Origin: Alishewanella tabrizica
Lineage (GTDB): Bacteria > Pseudomonadota > Gammaproteobacteria > Enterobacterales > Alteromonadaceae
Reading direction: 5' to 3'
DNA: 64,000 bases
Assembly: GCF_014652375.1 (NCBI RefSeq)
Contig: NZ_BMYR01000006.1
Coordinates: 124,001-188,000, forward strand
Shown here: piece by piece, positions 8,872-18,895 of the stretch
How positions within the stretch are numbered: the first letter of the stretch is position 1
Layout: each line of letters starts with the position of its first letter
The notes under the pieces: model-generated
What the model saw: only the letters and a program-made list of their open reading frames with translations
Database searches by the model: none
What the model was told of the DNA's origin: nothing
Position numbers and translations under genes: made by a program

Positions 8872-10374
8872 TTATTGTTGTAGGTATTGGATTAAGCGTT
8901 CCAATGCTCGGTAATTAAGGGCTTCTAATAAATGTGGTCGAGCTATCGTTGGGCTTTGTTGCAAGTCGGCGATGGTTCTGGCCACTTTTAACAGCTTATG
9001 AAAGGTACGGGCAGAGAGCTTAAAGCGCTGTAACGTCTCTTCTAAAAACTGGTTATCTGCAGGCGTAAGTGCGCAATGCGCTGTTATTTCACGTCCGTTT
9101 AGCCTGGCATTCGCTTTGCCCTGCCGTTCAATCATCGTGGCTCGGGCGGCCATCACCCTTTGTTTTACCTGTTCACTACTCTCTTCTTTCTGTTCGCTGC
9201 TCAGTGTTCCCGCGGGTAATAACGGCACTTCAATTTGCAGTTCAATTCGTTCTAAAAAAGGCCCTGATAGCCTATTAAGATAGCGTAAGATTTGTTCGTG
9301 GCTAGCACGACCATCTTCGTGATGGCCTGTGGGGCTGGGATTTAGGGCGCTAATAAGTTGAAATTGGGCAGGAAACTCGGCTTGTCGTGCCGCGCGAGAC
9401 ACATGAATCATCGATGTTTCAAGGGGCTCTCGCAGTACATCTAAAACTTTACGTGGGAATTCAGTCAGTTCATCTAAAAACAGAATGCCATGATGGGCGA
9501 GCGATATTTCACCTGGCCTAGGTACAGAGCCTCCGCCCACCAACGCCACGGCGGATGCCGTATGATGGGGCGCTCGATAAGGCCGCTGTCGCCAGGTTAG
9601 TTGATCACGTGGTTGACCTGCAATCGAGTAGATTGCTGCCGTGGCCAGCGCTTCTTGTTCCGTGAGTGGCGGTAAAATACCCGCCAAGCGTTGCGCCAAC
9701 ATGGATTTTCCTGTTCCCGCAGGGCCAAACATGAGCATATTGTGTTCGCCAGCCGCGGCAATTTCTAATACGCGCTTCGCTTGTTGCTGACCTCTAACAT
9801 CCGCCAGATCGGCTTGCACTGAGGTCGGTTGCACCGGCAATGGCGGAATAGCGGGGAGAGGTTGTTGTGCCAGTAAAAAACTGTGTACTTGCAGTAAATG
9901 GGTCGCACCATGTACGCGGGCATCGCTGATTAAACTGGCTTGCTGGGCGTTTTGCATAGGCAAAATGGCTGAGCGATCGGCATCACGGCACGCGATGGCT
10001 AATGGGATCTCGCCTAATACTGGCCTAATTTCGCCTGATAATGCGAGCTCGCCACAAAACTCATAGGGATCGGTGCATTTTTCAGGTAATTGGCCTGACG
10101 CTACAATAATGCCGAGTGCAATGGCAAGATCAAAGCGGCCGCCCTCTTTGGGTAAATCGGCCGGCGCCAAGTTAACGGTGATCCGCTTATCCGGAAAGGT
10201 GAAGCCGCTATTTAATAACGCGCTACGTACCCGATCGCGTGCTTCTTTTACCGAGGTTTCGGGTAAGCCAACGAGTTGAAATGCCGGTAAGCCATTGCTT
10301 AAGTGCACTTCTACCGTAACTAAGGGGGCTGCCAAGGCGTAGCGTGCGCGGCTGTATATAATAGCAAGCGACAT
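8872..10374 (-). CDS. comM: ComM/YifB AAA+ ATPase (Mg-chelatase-like)
   Basis: 500 residues. The N-terminal ChlI-like domain is followed by an AAA+ module with Walker A GPAGTGKS (residues 217-224), Walker B LFLDELTEF and the sensor-rich segment QFQLISALNPSPTG. A C-terminal helical Mg-chelatase domain follows. In Vibrio and Acinetobacter, ComM is a hexameric helicase that drives branch migration during natural transformation. Length and order match that family. AAGGAG six bases before the ATG at 10374 favours this start over the GTG two codons earlier. Presence of comM alone does not prove competence, because it is common in non-competent species. Confidence 0.93.
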   Translation of the reverse strand: MSLAIIYSRARYALAAPLVTVEVHLSNGLPAFQLVGLPETSVKEARDRVRSALLNSGFTFPDKRITVNLAPADLPKEGGRFDLAIALGIIVASGQLPEKCTDPYEFCGELALSGEIRPVLGEIPLAIACRDADRSAILPMQNAQQASLISDARVHGATHLLQVHSFLLAQQPLPAIPPLPVQPTSVQADLADVRGQQQAKRVLEIAAAGEHNMLMFGPAGTGKSMLAQRLAGILPPLTEQEALATAAIYSIAGQPRDQLTWRQRPYRAPHHTASAVALVGGGSVPRPGEISLAHHGILFLDELTEFPRKVLDVLREPLETSMIHVSRAARQAEFPAQFQLISALNPSPTGHHEDGRASHEQILRYLNRLSGPFLERIELQIEVPLLPAGTLSSEQKEESSEQVKQRVMAARATMIERQGKANARLNGREITAHCALTPADNQFLEETLQRFKLSARTFHKLLKVARTIADLQQSPTIARPHLLEALNYRALERLIQYLQQ

Positions 10375-10539
10375 AACCACTCCTTAATGATAATCGATCA
10401 TTAAAGTTTAGATATATGTTAATTATTTGCAAGTTTTCGGCGTGTTGTCGGAAATATTCACGCTTACACGCGCATGTCATCGTTTTACGGTATAAACTGT
10501 TTTCAATTTAAACAGCGAATAAATCATGAGTATTTTTAA

Positions 10540-12840
10540 ATGAATACACCATTACCCTTCATTTTACGCCGACCTTGGTTGGTGTTATTGGCATCGTTGT
10601 TGCTGATTTTTATGTGCAGTGCTGGGTTAAGTAAATTGTATTTCCGGGGCGATTATCGGATCTTCTTTGCGCCTGATAATCCACAGTTGCAAGCCTTTGA
10701 GCAGATGCAAGCCGAATTTAACAAAAGCGATAATATTCTGATTGGTATTGCACCGAAAGACGGGCAGGTATTTCAGCCAGCACTATTACAACTCATCGAA
10801 GACTACACCGATGCTGCGTGGCAAACACCTTATTCGATACGCGTTGATTCGTTGAGTAATTATCAACATACCGTGGCTGAGTTAGATGATTTACAGGTGG
10901 ATGATTTAGTTAGAAACGGTGCAGCGTTAACAACAGCTGAGATTGCTGCGATCAAGCAAGTCGCCCTAGCAGAGCCTGTATTAGTTAATCGTTTAATTGC
11001 GACAAATGGCGCTGTCACTGCCATTAATATTACCCTGCAATTACCCGAACCGACAGGGCAGCAACAAGTTGATGAAATATGGCATTTTGTGCGGGCACTC
11101 AGTGATGAATTTGCAGCAAAGCATCCTGACGTGACTTTTTACCATACGGGTATTATTGCCATGAATTATGCCTTTGCATCAGAGGCAGAAGCCGATGTAA
11201 AACGGCTAGTGCCGATTATGTTATTGGCCATTATTTTGATGCTTGCGTGGCTACTGCGTTCAGCATGGGCGGCCTTCGCCACTTTAATAATTATTATCGT
11301 CACGGTGACTAGCACCTTGGGTATTGCGGGTTGGTTGGGCATTTTTATGAGCACGGCCACCGTCAATGTCCCCACTATTTTAATGACATTGGCGGTTGCT
11401 GATTCGGTGCATTTACTCGCCTGTATGCAATTGGCGTTACGTGAAGGTAAAAGCAAACCCGAGGCCATTCGCTTTAGTTTGCAGCGTAATTGGCTGCCAG
11501 TGCTTATTACCAGTGTCACCACCGCCATTGGCTTTTTAACACTTAATTTTTCTGAAGTGCCGATTCTTCGCGACTTAGGTAATCTTACCGCTGTGGGGGT
11601 TATGCTCGCGTGCTTGTTTAGTCTAACGTTACTGCCATTGATGATGTGGGTTTTACCGTTAAAAGCGGCTAAAAATGTCGAACGTAGTGCGGCCAAGATG
11701 GATTGGTTAGCGAATCAGGTGGTGCAAAAACAAAAGCCGATCTTGTATGGTTTTGTGATACTGACATTAATCAGTACAGCATTACTGACCTTGAATGAGG
11801 TTAATGATGAACCGAATGAGTATTTTGCCAAAAGTACCGCCTTTCGTCAGGCCAACGATTTTATGGAGCAAAACTTAAGTGGCTTTACCTCGGTTGATTT
11901 TGCGCTATCAGGTGCAGGAGAAGGTGCCATTGCCCAGCCCGAGTTTTTAGCGGCGTTAGCGGGGTTTAGCGCCTGGTTGGCGGAACAGCCTGAAGTGATG
12001 CACGTTAATACCCTAAGCGATATTATTAAACGCTTAAATCGTAATATGCATCAGGACGATCCTGCTTTTTACCGTTTACCTGATACGGCAGAGGAAGCGG
12101 CCCAATATTTATTACTGTACGAAATGTCGTTACCTTTTGGGCTCGATTTAAACAATCAACTGAACATTGATAAAAGTGCGACACGCCTAACCGCAACGCT
12201 TTACAACTTAGGCAGCAAAGAGATTATTGCCTTTGAGCAACGCGCGCTAGAGTATGTTGCTAGCAACTTTCCAACCTATCAGGTAACCGCGGCTAGCGCA
12301 GCCTTGATGTTTGCGCATATCGGTGAGCGTAATATGGCATCGATGCTGAGTACTTTGCCGGTGGCATTATTGTTAATTTCCTTGTTACTGGTGTTTAGTT
12401 TGCGTTCGTTACGATTAGGGGTATTGAGTTTAATCCCTAATTTAGTCCCAGCCATAATTGGTTTTGGTTTATGGGGCCTGTTTATTGGTGAGATAAATTT
12501 GGCGCTATCAGTGGTAGCGGGTATGAGCTTGGGGATTATTGTTGATGATACAGTACATTTTTTGGCGAAGTATCGTTACGCTCGATTAGAGGGGCGAGAC
12601 AATGAACAGGCAGTACGCTATGCTTTTCACAGTGTTGGCCGCGCGCTGTGGATCACCACAATGGTCTTGGTCAGTGGTTTTGCGGTGTTAATTTTCTCCA
12701 GCTTCCGACTGAATTCAGATATGGGATTGTTAACCTCGGGTATTATTTTGATCGCACTTATTGTTGATCTCTTGTTCTTACCCGCGTGTTTATTAAAGCT
12801 GGATAAATCTAAGGATGAAAAACATGTTCAAAACGCTTAA
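10540..12840 (+). CDS. RND/MMPL-family exporter
   Basis: 766 residues with the duplicated RND plan: one helix, a large periplasmic loop (about 35-210), five helices, then a second repeat from about residue 400. Each half has a conserved transmembrane acidic motif (LAVADSVHLLACM; GIIVDDTVHFLAKYRYA) and the following GFLTLNFS / GFAVLIFSS segment. Members called predicted exporters of the MMPL type move lipids or hydrophobic molecules with proton energy. The next gene is a LolA-like protein whose start lies inside this gene, and an outer-membrane barrel gene follows. A lipid or hydrophobic-compound trafficking route across the envelope is therefore the best inference. The ATG overlaps the TGA of a five-codon frame at 10525-10542, probably by chance. 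Confidence 0.85.
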   Translation: MNTPLPFILRRPWLVLLASLLLIFMCSAGLSKLYFRGDYRIFFAPDNPQLQAFEQMQAEFNKSDNILIGIAPKDGQVFQPALLQLIEDYTDAAWQTPYSIRVDSLSNYQHTVAELDDLQVDDLVRNGAALTTAEIAAIKQVALAEPVLVNRLIATNGAVTAINITLQLPEPTGQQQVDEIWHFVRALSDEFAAKHPDVTFYHTGIIAMNYAFASEAEADVKRLVPIMLLAIILMLAWLLRSAWAAFATLIIIIVTVTSTLGIAGWLGIFMSTATVNVPTILMTLAVADSVHLLACMQLALREGKSKPEAIRFSLQRNWLPVLITSVTTAIGFLTLNFSEVPILRDLGNLTAVGVMLACLFSLTLLPLMMWVLPLKAAKNVERSAAKMDWLANQVVQKQKPILYGFVILTLISTALLTLNEVNDEPNEYFAKSTAFRQANDFMEQNLSGFTSVDFALSGAGEGAIAQPEFLAALAGFSAWLAEQPEVMHVNTLSDIIKRLNRNMHQDDPAFYRLPDTAEEAAQYLLLYEMSLPFGLDLNNQLNIDKSATRLTATLYNLGSKEIIAFEQRALEYVASNFPTYQVTAASAALMFAHIGERNMASMLSTLPVALLLISLLLVFSLRSLRLGVLSLIPNLVPAIIGFGLWGLFIGEINLALSVVAGMSLGIIVDDTVHFLAKYRYARLEGRDNEQAVRYAFHSVGRALWITTMVLVSGFAVLIFSSFRLNSDMGLLTSGIILIALIVDLLFLPACLLKLDKSKDEKHVQNA

Positions 12841-13609
12841 TAAAATGTTGTTCGTCAGCGCCTTGTTGTGTGCGTTGCCATTAGTAGCAGATGAACAAGC
12901 TAAAGGCTTAGCGATTGCTCAGGAACAAAAAGCCCGCGATCGCGGCTGGGTAGAAAGTGAGAGCGAGTTACAAATGATTTTGCGTAATGCGCAAGGCCGC
13001 GAAAGTGCAAGGCGCATGCGTACCTTTGCGCTAGAAGTGCAAGGCGATGGTGATAAAGCTTTAACGATTTTTGACGAGCCGTTGGATGTGAGAGGCTCGG
13101 CATTTTTAACCCATTCTCATCCAACTGCGGAAGATGATCAGTGGTTGTATTTGCCCAGTGTAAAACGGACTCGACGCATTGCCAGCCGCAATAAATCGGG
13201 CCCTTTTATGGCCAGTGAGTTTGCGTACGAAGATATGACATCGTTTGAACTGGAAAAATTTAGTTTTCGTTATCTGCGCGATGAGGCCTGCGGCGAGCTG
13301 CAATGTTATGTGGTAGAGCAAACACCAACCGACACTTTCTCAGGCTATAGCAAAATTATTGTTTGGGTTGATCAGGCGCATTATCGGGTAATACAGGCAG
13401 AATACTATGATCGTAAAGCCAGTTTATTAAAAACATTAACCGCGAGTGATTATCGTCAGTACCTAGATAAGTTCTGGCGCCCACATAAGTTGCATATGTT
13501 AAATGCGCAAACCGGTAAAAGTACCGATTTAGTGTTAGAAACTATTCGTTTTCAAACGGGTCGCACTGCGGCAGACTTTGATGTAAGTGCATTGGAGCGG
13601 GCGCGTTAA
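12824..13609 (+). CDS. Outer-membrane lipoprotein-sorting (LolA-like) protein
   Basis: 261 residues with a signal peptide (residues 1-22, cut near VADEQ) and a beta-rich fold. The segments LEVQGDGDKALTIFDEPLDVRG and LYLPSVKRTRRIASRNKSGPFMASEFAYEDM are typical of the LolA-like proteins (PF17131 type) that accompany MMPL exporters. It should act in the periplasm as a carrier of lipid or another hydrophobic ligand. AAGGA eight bases before the ATG at 12824 decides the start; the ATG at 12815 abuts the ribosome-binding site. The 17-base overlap with the MMPL gene indicates coupled translation. Confidence 0.85.
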   Translation: MFKTLNKMLFVSALLCALPLVADEQAKGLAIAQEQKARDRGWVESESELQMILRNAQGRESARRMRTFALEVQGDGDKALTIFDEPLDVRGSAFLTHSHPTAEDDQWLYLPSVKRTRRIASRNKSGPFMASEFAYEDMTSFELEKFSFRYLRDEACGELQCYVVEQTPTDTFSGYSKIIVWVDQAHYRVIQAEYYDRKASLLKTLTASDYRQYLDKFWRPHKLHMLNAQTGKSTDLVLETIRFQTGRTAADFDVSALERAR

Positions 13610-13623
13610 GCGCTTTGGGCGAT

Positions 13624-15348
13624 ATGCGATTATCTCTGGGATTAGGTGCTGTAGGATTACTCTGTTTAGCAGCAAGTACCTGCTTACTTGCCGAAACAGT
13701 GGGGCCGGTTAAAGCCGACACTACCTTATGGCGCTTAGCCTTAGAGGCGAGGCCGGATGAGCATGTTAGTATGCCACAGGTGATTTATGCATTATGGCAG
13801 CAGAATCCTCATGCATTTCGACAGAATAATCTTCATCATTTAATCCAAGGGGCGGTATTAACACCGCCGAGTCGCGAGCAAATGTTGGCAACGGATGCCG
13901 CCACTGCAAAAACATGGTATTACGCGCAGTTAGCAGAACAGCCTTTGCCCAGCCATGCGAAACCGACAACGTCTACATTGGTGTCTACGCGTCGTGACAA
14001 CGGCTCAGCCACAGCCGCCTTATCACCGCCGCCTGCCACGAGCGCTGATATAAATAGCAATAAGAACGCTATGGTTATTGCAGAGCTTGATACACCGGAT
14101 GCTGACGTTTCGCCGCTAACCACTAGAGTTTCACCAGCTGTATCAGTCGCTGCTGCGACTGCGCTTGCTGAATCTACAAGTTCTCGCGATACCCATGCCA
14201 CACCACAACACCCTACCACAGCAAAAGGCAGCTGGCGGGTACAGCACGAGTTTGCGGCAGAGCAACGTTATTTTAATCGTAGTGGTATGCAAGGTGCTGC
14301 GCACTTTCATAGTTTACTAAGTTATCGTGGACAATGGTCTTATGAAGATGTCAGTCGGCGGCATAATGTGAATATTGAGCCCTATCTGCGTTGGCACCAA
14401 CGCGATAGTGATAGTCATCTTGTCGATTTGCAACAAGCTTACTGGCGTTATATTGGAACAGGTTGGGAAGTTAAAGCGGGTATTGATACCGTATTTTGGG
14501 GCGTAACTGAATCACAACATTTAGTGGATGTTATTAATCAAACCGATGTTACCGCTGGGGTAGAGCTCGAAGCTAAGCTTGGTCAGCCGATGCTCTCGCT
14601 AAGACGTACAGGCAAAGCGGGTACGTTAGATATCTATGTTTTACCGTATTTTCGAGAGCGGCAATTTCCAGCGCCGGCTGGGCGCTTAGGTCCACCTTTA
14701 CGTGTTAATCAGGATCTAACCTGGTATGAGTCATCGGATGGCAAGCATAATTTGGATGTGGCACTGCGTTATAGCCAACGCTTTGCGGGAATGGATGTGG
14801 GGCTAAGTTTTTTTAGTGGTAATAATCGTGAGCCTTTGTTACAGCCCACGCCCAGCGGTGAGCTGCAATCGCTGTATTACCAAATGGAACAATATGGTGT
14901 TGATCTGCAATGGGTGCAGGGCGAGTGGTTATGGAAGCTTGAAAGTATTTATCGGCGTACCGGTTACGCCGAATATGTTGCAGCGACGGGCGGTTTTGAG
15001 TATACCCAAATTGGCGCTTTTGCGCAGGTATGGGATTTGGGCTGGATTGCCGAGTACCAGTATGACAGCCGCGGTGCTCAAGCTACATTACCCGGGCAAA
15101 ATGATCTCTTCCTAGGATGGCGTTTGGCGCTAAATGATCTAGCTGGTAGCGATTTTTTAGTGGGAGTACTGCAAGATTTAGATAATAAGCAAAGCCGCTC
15201 GATGAAATTAGAGGGATCTACGCGCTTATCAGATAGTATGCGACTAAGTGTACACGCCTGGTTGTTTCAAACGGATGATCCACTCGATCGGTTATTTTTA
15301 CTAAAACGCGACGATTATATCGCCTTGCAACTGAGTTATTATTTTTAG
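13624..15348 (+). CDS. Outer-membrane beta-barrel protein with FimV-like N-terminal domain
   Basis: 574 residues. A signal peptide (1-23) is followed by a FimV/LysM-like domain at about 30-95: ADTTLWRLALEARPDE, then VSMPQVIYALWQQNPHAF and NNLHHLIQGAVLTPPSREQ. This tracks the GDTLW...Q...AL...NP.AF...N...L..G..L.P consensus of FimV N-termini. A Thr/Ser/Ala/Pro-rich linker (about 105-205) leads to a beta-strand-rich region ending in LQLSYYF, the terminal aromatic signature of outer-membrane barrels. The FimV part probably binds peptidoglycan and the barrel sits in the outer membrane. It is third in the MMPL/LolA-like operon, which suggests it is the outer-membrane terminus of that route. The start is uncertain: a TTG lies three codons earlier. 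Confidence 0.75.
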   Translation: MRLSLGLGAVGLLCLAASTCLLAETVGPVKADTTLWRLALEARPDEHVSMPQVIYALWQQNPHAFRQNNLHHLIQGAVLTPPSREQMLATDAATAKTWYYAQLAEQPLPSHAKPTTSTLVSTRRDNGSATAALSPPPATSADINSNKNAMVIAELDTPDADVSPLTTRVSPAVSVAAATALAESTSSRDTHATPQHPTTAKGSWRVQHEFAAEQRYFNRSGMQGAAHFHSLLSYRGQWSYEDVSRRHNVNIEPYLRWHQRDSDSHLVDLQQAYWRYIGTGWEVKAGIDTVFWGVTESQHLVDVINQTDVTAGVELEAKLGQPMLSLRRTGKAGTLDIYVLPYFRERQFPAPAGRLGPPLRVNQDLTWYESSDGKHNLDVALRYSQRFAGMDVGLSFFSGNNREPLLQPTPSGELQSLYYQMEQYGVDLQWVQGEWLWKLESIYRRTGYAEYVAATGGFEYTQIGAFAQVWDLGWIAEYQYDSRGAQATLPGQNDLFLGWRLALNDLAGSDFLVGVLQDLDNKQSRSMKLEGSTRLSDSMRLSVHAWLFQTDDPLDRLFLLKRDDYIALQLSYYF

Positions 15349-15572
15349 TATAGGCCGGTGGCGCTATAACTGTTAAAAAAGCAACAATTTTGTAGCACAA
15401 CGCTTTGGTCTGCGCCCCCTTTGCGGTAGCATAGTCATTTGTCTGTGGCCGAACAAGCCTAAACTTTTTCGTCCTACGTATTACCAGCATTCACGCATCG
15501 CGTTTCGATATCTACTGTGTTTAGACACCGCCCTGCGTTCATGCATCGTTGAAGTAAAGAGAGCCGAGTAAG

Positions 15573-18500
15573 TTGACTGAACAAACCGACGTTGAAAGTT
15601 CCGCCTTATTTCCGTTAAGTGAAGCAAATTTACTGCAATGGTTTGATATTGCAACGGTGCATCGTGCCCGCGCCTATTTGCAGGCAGGTAAAGTTCTAAA
15701 GCTGGAATATCATGACGATTTAAGCCAAATTAGTGCCCAAGTTTGGGGCGCTGGGTTTGCTCCCTATCGCCAAAAATTAGCGCTATTGCAATACGATGGA
15801 CGCTGGCACTTACAAGATACCTGTAGTTGTCCTGTCGGGCAGCGTTGTAAACATGTGTTAGCAGTGCTGTTAAGATTAAAGCGTGATTATGCGCAGCAGC
15901 AATTACGGATCCAGCAATTGCCCTTAGTGCAGTTAGATAGCTGGTTTGCCGAAGTAGAGCAGCAACAGCAACCGAATAAATCTGAACCTGAAGATACGGT
16001 GCTCTATTTACTCAGTTATGGGCAATTGGGGCTGCAAATGTACCCGCGACGGGTAAAACTATTAAAGAAAGGGGGGTATAGTAAAGGCCAACCTTTAGGC
16101 AAATATGATCTGATCAGCCCGCAGCCTCCATCTTGGCTCAGTGAAGAAGATTATCGTTTGCTCACCGTTTTTCGCTCGCATAATAGCGCAGAGCAGCATG
16201 TTTTAGAGGAGCGTTGGGGCTATGAACTGCTGCAAGAAATCTTGGCAACAGGACGGTGTTTTTTTGGCGAAGCTCGGTATGAGCTTAGCTGGCAGGGTAT
16301 CCGGCCTTTACAATTGCAATGGCAGGAAAAAGACACCGGTCAGCGTTTAACCTGGCAGATTGCCGAAGATGATGCAAACCGCTTAGTGTTTACCGATCCC
16401 CCATGTTTTATCAATACGGATCATTACGAATTAGGCGATGTTGATACGACATTGAGTGGCCGGGAGCTAAAATTACTGGCCAAAATGCCGGTTATTCCGC
16501 CCAATCAATTAGCATCGCGATTGGGTAAACTGCAGCAATTATTTAAGCAAGTCACCTTGCCTGTGCCCAAGGGCGTGGCAATCAAACAAGTCGATGTAGC
16601 GCCTATCCCGGTGCTGGCCTTGCAGATGCGCATCCATCAGCCGCAACAAGCCGCCAGACCAACAGCCGTATTATGGTTCGATTATGCTGGGCATCGTTTA
16701 CCGCTGGAGCTCAAACAAGCACAAACAGAGCTGATAGAAGCTGAGCAGAGCCTGTTCATCAAACGCCATCGCCAGTGTGAAGTAGAGGCGCTAGAACAGC
16801 TATTACAGCTCGGGCTAGTCGATTGTCCTCTGCCTGCACCGGCCAATAAATTAAGTGCCTACGGTATTGGTGATGGCCCCGATAATCCTGAATTATGGCA
16901 GCCACTCTTAGATGCGTTAGTAGAATTAACTGCACAGGGCTGGCAAATTGAACAAGACAGTGATTTTAATCTGCAAATTTTAGATGCTACGCCTTATTTG
17001 CAAGTGCAAGATGGTAAGCAAAGTGGCTTTGAATTGGGTATTCAGGTGGATATAAATGGCCAACAAGTGCCTTTATTACCCCTTATTAGTCAATGGCTAC
17101 GCCAATTTGGTTTACCTACTGCGGGTCAAACCATTTGGCTAAGTTTACCGCAAGGTAAGTTGGCGTTACCCATGCAGTTAATTCAACCGTTAATTGATAC
17201 GATTGTTGAATTACTCAATTTACAAAAATCGCCGTTGACGTTGCAATTACCTGATTACAAAGCCGCTATTCTACCGCCTCCCGGTGCAGCCGAAATCCAG
17301 TATTTAAATGCGAATCGCGTCAGTCATCTTACCGAGCAGCTTCATAATTTCCAGGGGATAACCGAGGTTCCTTTACCCTCAGGATTAAACGCAGTCTTGC
17401 GCAGTTATCAGCAGCAAGGATTAAATTGGCTGGTATTTTTACGCCGTTTTGGTCTAGGCGGCGTGTTAGCCGACGATATGGGGCTTGGCAAAACGCTGCA
17501 AGCGTTAAGTTTTATGCTACATGAAAAACAGCAAGGGCGTTTACAAAAGCCGGCGTTAATTGTCTGTCCCACATCGTTGTTAGGGAACTGGCAAAATGAA
17601 GCCGCCCGTTTTACGCCCGCGTTATCGGTATTACAAGTGTATGGCGCTAAGCGACGCCCGTTGTTTGAAGCGTTGGCCGATTATGATGTGATTGTGACGA
17701 GCTATCCGTTATTGGTACGCGATTTACCTTTATATCGGCAGCGTGAATTTAGTTTGGTGGTGCTGGATGAAGCGCAGCATATTAAAAATGCGGGCAGTCA
17801 GGCAGCACAAAGCGTTCGGGCATTAAAACGTGAGTTTAGTTTAGCGCTTTCAGGTACGCCGCTAGAAAACCACTTAGGGGAATTAAAATCATTATTTGAT
17901 TTTGTGCTCCCCGGTTTATTAGGCACTGAAGCACATTTCAATCAGGTATACCGCAAACCGATTGAAAAGCACGCTGATTTAGAACGCGCCAATCATTTAA
18001 AACAAAAAATTGCGCCTTTTATGCTGCGTCGCAGTAAAAGCCAAGTGGCAACCGAGTTACCCGAAAAAACAGAAATCGTGCAATTGCTTGAGCTTGAGGC
18101 GGATCAACGTAACTTGTACGAAAGCATCCGCTTAATCATGGAAACTAAAGTGCGGGAGCTGTTCTTACGTAAAGGGGTCGCGGCCAGCCAAATTGAGTTT
18201 TTAGACGCGTTATTAAAGTTACGCCAAGCCTGTTGTGATGCGCGGTTAGTGCCTATCGAACAAGCGCAAAGTGTTCGTCATAATGCCAAACTCAGTTGGT
18301 TGCGCGAAAATCTGCCAGAGATGATTGAAGAAGGTCGGCGGGTATTATTGTTTAGCCAGTTTGCCAGCATGTTGCACCTAATTGAGCAAGAACTGCAATT
18401 TTTAGGGATCAGCTACAGTAAATTAACGGGACAAACTAAACAGCGTCAGCAACAAATTGATGCCTTTCAGCAGGGTGATACGGAAGTCTTTTTGATCAGC

Positions 18501-18791
18501 TTGAAAGCAGGAGGTACGGGACTCAATTTAACGGCGGCAGATACGGTAATTCATTATGATCCTTGGTGGAACCCCGCGGCTGAGAATCAGGCAACGGATC
18601 GCGCGCATCGCATCGGCCAAGATAAGCCGGTGTTTGTATACAAACTGATTGCGCGCAACACTGTGGAAGAGAAAGTACAACAATTACAGCAGTATAAACA
18701 AGGTTTAGCCGATCAGTTGCTAGGTAATGGCAAAGGCCAAGTATGGCAAGGTAATGCCGACGATTTATTGTCTTTATTTGCGACAGACTAG
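15573..18791 (+). CDS. SWIM zinc-finger SNF2-family DEAD/DEAH helicase
   Basis: 1072 residues. An N-terminal SWIM finger (CSCPVGQRCKH, about residues 86-96) is followed by a long bacterial-specific middle region and a C-terminal Snf2 ATPase. The ATPase has motif I LADDMGLGKTLQAL, motif II VLDEAQHIKN, motif III ALSGTPLENHL, motif V FLISLKAGGTGLNLTAADTVI and motif VI ATDRAHRIGQ. It is a double-stranded-DNA translocase of the RapA/Snf2 class, presumably remodelling protein-DNA complexes. Its biological role is not known to me. It appears to start with TTG (an AGAGAG lies 12 bases upstream) because no ATG or GTG precedes the SWIM domain in frame. It is a single gene, and a degenerate repeat end touches its stop codon. 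Confidence 0.9.
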   Translation: MTEQTDVESSALFPLSEANLLQWFDIATVHRARAYLQAGKVLKLEYHDDLSQISAQVWGAGFAPYRQKLALLQYDGRWHLQDTCSCPVGQRCKHVLAVLLRLKRDYAQQQLRIQQLPLVQLDSWFAEVEQQQQPNKSEPEDTVLYLLSYGQLGLQMYPRRVKLLKKGGYSKGQPLGKYDLISPQPPSWLSEEDYRLLTVFRSHNSAEQHVLEERWGYELLQEILATGRCFFGEARYELSWQGIRPLQLQWQEKDTGQRLTWQIAEDDANRLVFTDPPCFINTDHYELGDVDTTLSGRELKLLAKMPVIPPNQLASRLGKLQQLFKQVTLPVPKGVAIKQVDVAPIPVLALQMRIHQPQQAARPTAVLWFDYAGHRLPLELKQAQTELIEAEQSLFIKRHRQCEVEALEQLLQLGLVDCPLPAPANKLSAYGIGDGPDNPELWQPLLDALVELTAQGWQIEQDSDFNLQILDATPYLQVQDGKQSGFELGIQVDINGQQVPLLPLISQWLRQFGLPTAGQTIWLSLPQGKLALPMQLIQPLIDTIVELLNLQKSPLTLQLPDYKAAILPPPGAAEIQYLNANRVSHLTEQLHNFQGITEVPLPSGLNAVLRSYQQQGLNWLVFLRRFGLGGVLADDMGLGKTLQALSFMLHEKQQGRLQKPALIVCPTSLLGNWQNEAARFTPALSVLQVYGAKRRPLFEALADYDVIVTSYPLLVRDLPLYRQREFSLVVLDEAQHIKNAGSQAAQSVRALKREFSLALSGTPLENHLGELKSLFDFVLPGLLGTEAHFNQVYRKPIEKHADLERANHLKQKIAPFMLRRSKSQVATELPEKTEIVQLLELEADQRNLYESIRLIMETKVRELFLRKGVAASQIEFLDALLKLRQACCDARLVPIEQAQSVRHNAKLSWLRENLPEMIEEGRRVLLFSQFASMLHLIEQELQFLGISYSKLTGQTKQRQQQIDAFQQGDTEVFLISLKAGGTGLNLTAADTVIHYDPWWNPAAENQATDRAHRIGQDKPVFVYKLIARNTVEEKVQQLQQYKQGLADQLLGNGKGQVWQGNADDLLSLFATD

Positions 18792-18821
18792 CGCGTGTTG
18801 AGGTGTGTTGGTTGTTTATGC
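18791..18821 (+). repeat. Degenerate end of the MITE-like element found at 58 kb
   Basis: Aligned by eye, 26 of 31 bases match the left end of the element at 58021. The match begins at the last base of the helicase stop codon. No second arm or interior was found nearby, so it is either a decayed remnant or a chance match at a gene end. Confidence 0.4.
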
Positions 18822-18822
18822 T

Positions 18823-18840
18823 TAAAGCGTTTACGCTTTA
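18823..18840 (+). terminator. Short hairpin after the SNF2 helicase gene
   Basis: Seven-base stem TAAAGCG / CGCTTTA with a four-base loop TTTA, followed by TTG. It is weak, but it sits in the expected place 31 bases after the stop codon. Confidence 0.4.
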
Positions 18841-18895
18841 TTGCGCCTGCTTACTGTCACACTGTGATGTATTTAGCAGCCGAATGAACGCGTGG

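Noticed and set aside
10525..10542. Five-codon frame MSIFK whose TGA overlaps the MMPL start codon
   Set aside because: Too short, with no ribosome-binding site; an ATGA overlap can arise by chance.
11166..11696. 176-residue leftward frame
   Set aside because: Antisense to the MMPL exporter transmembrane region; no ribosome-binding site or family likeness.
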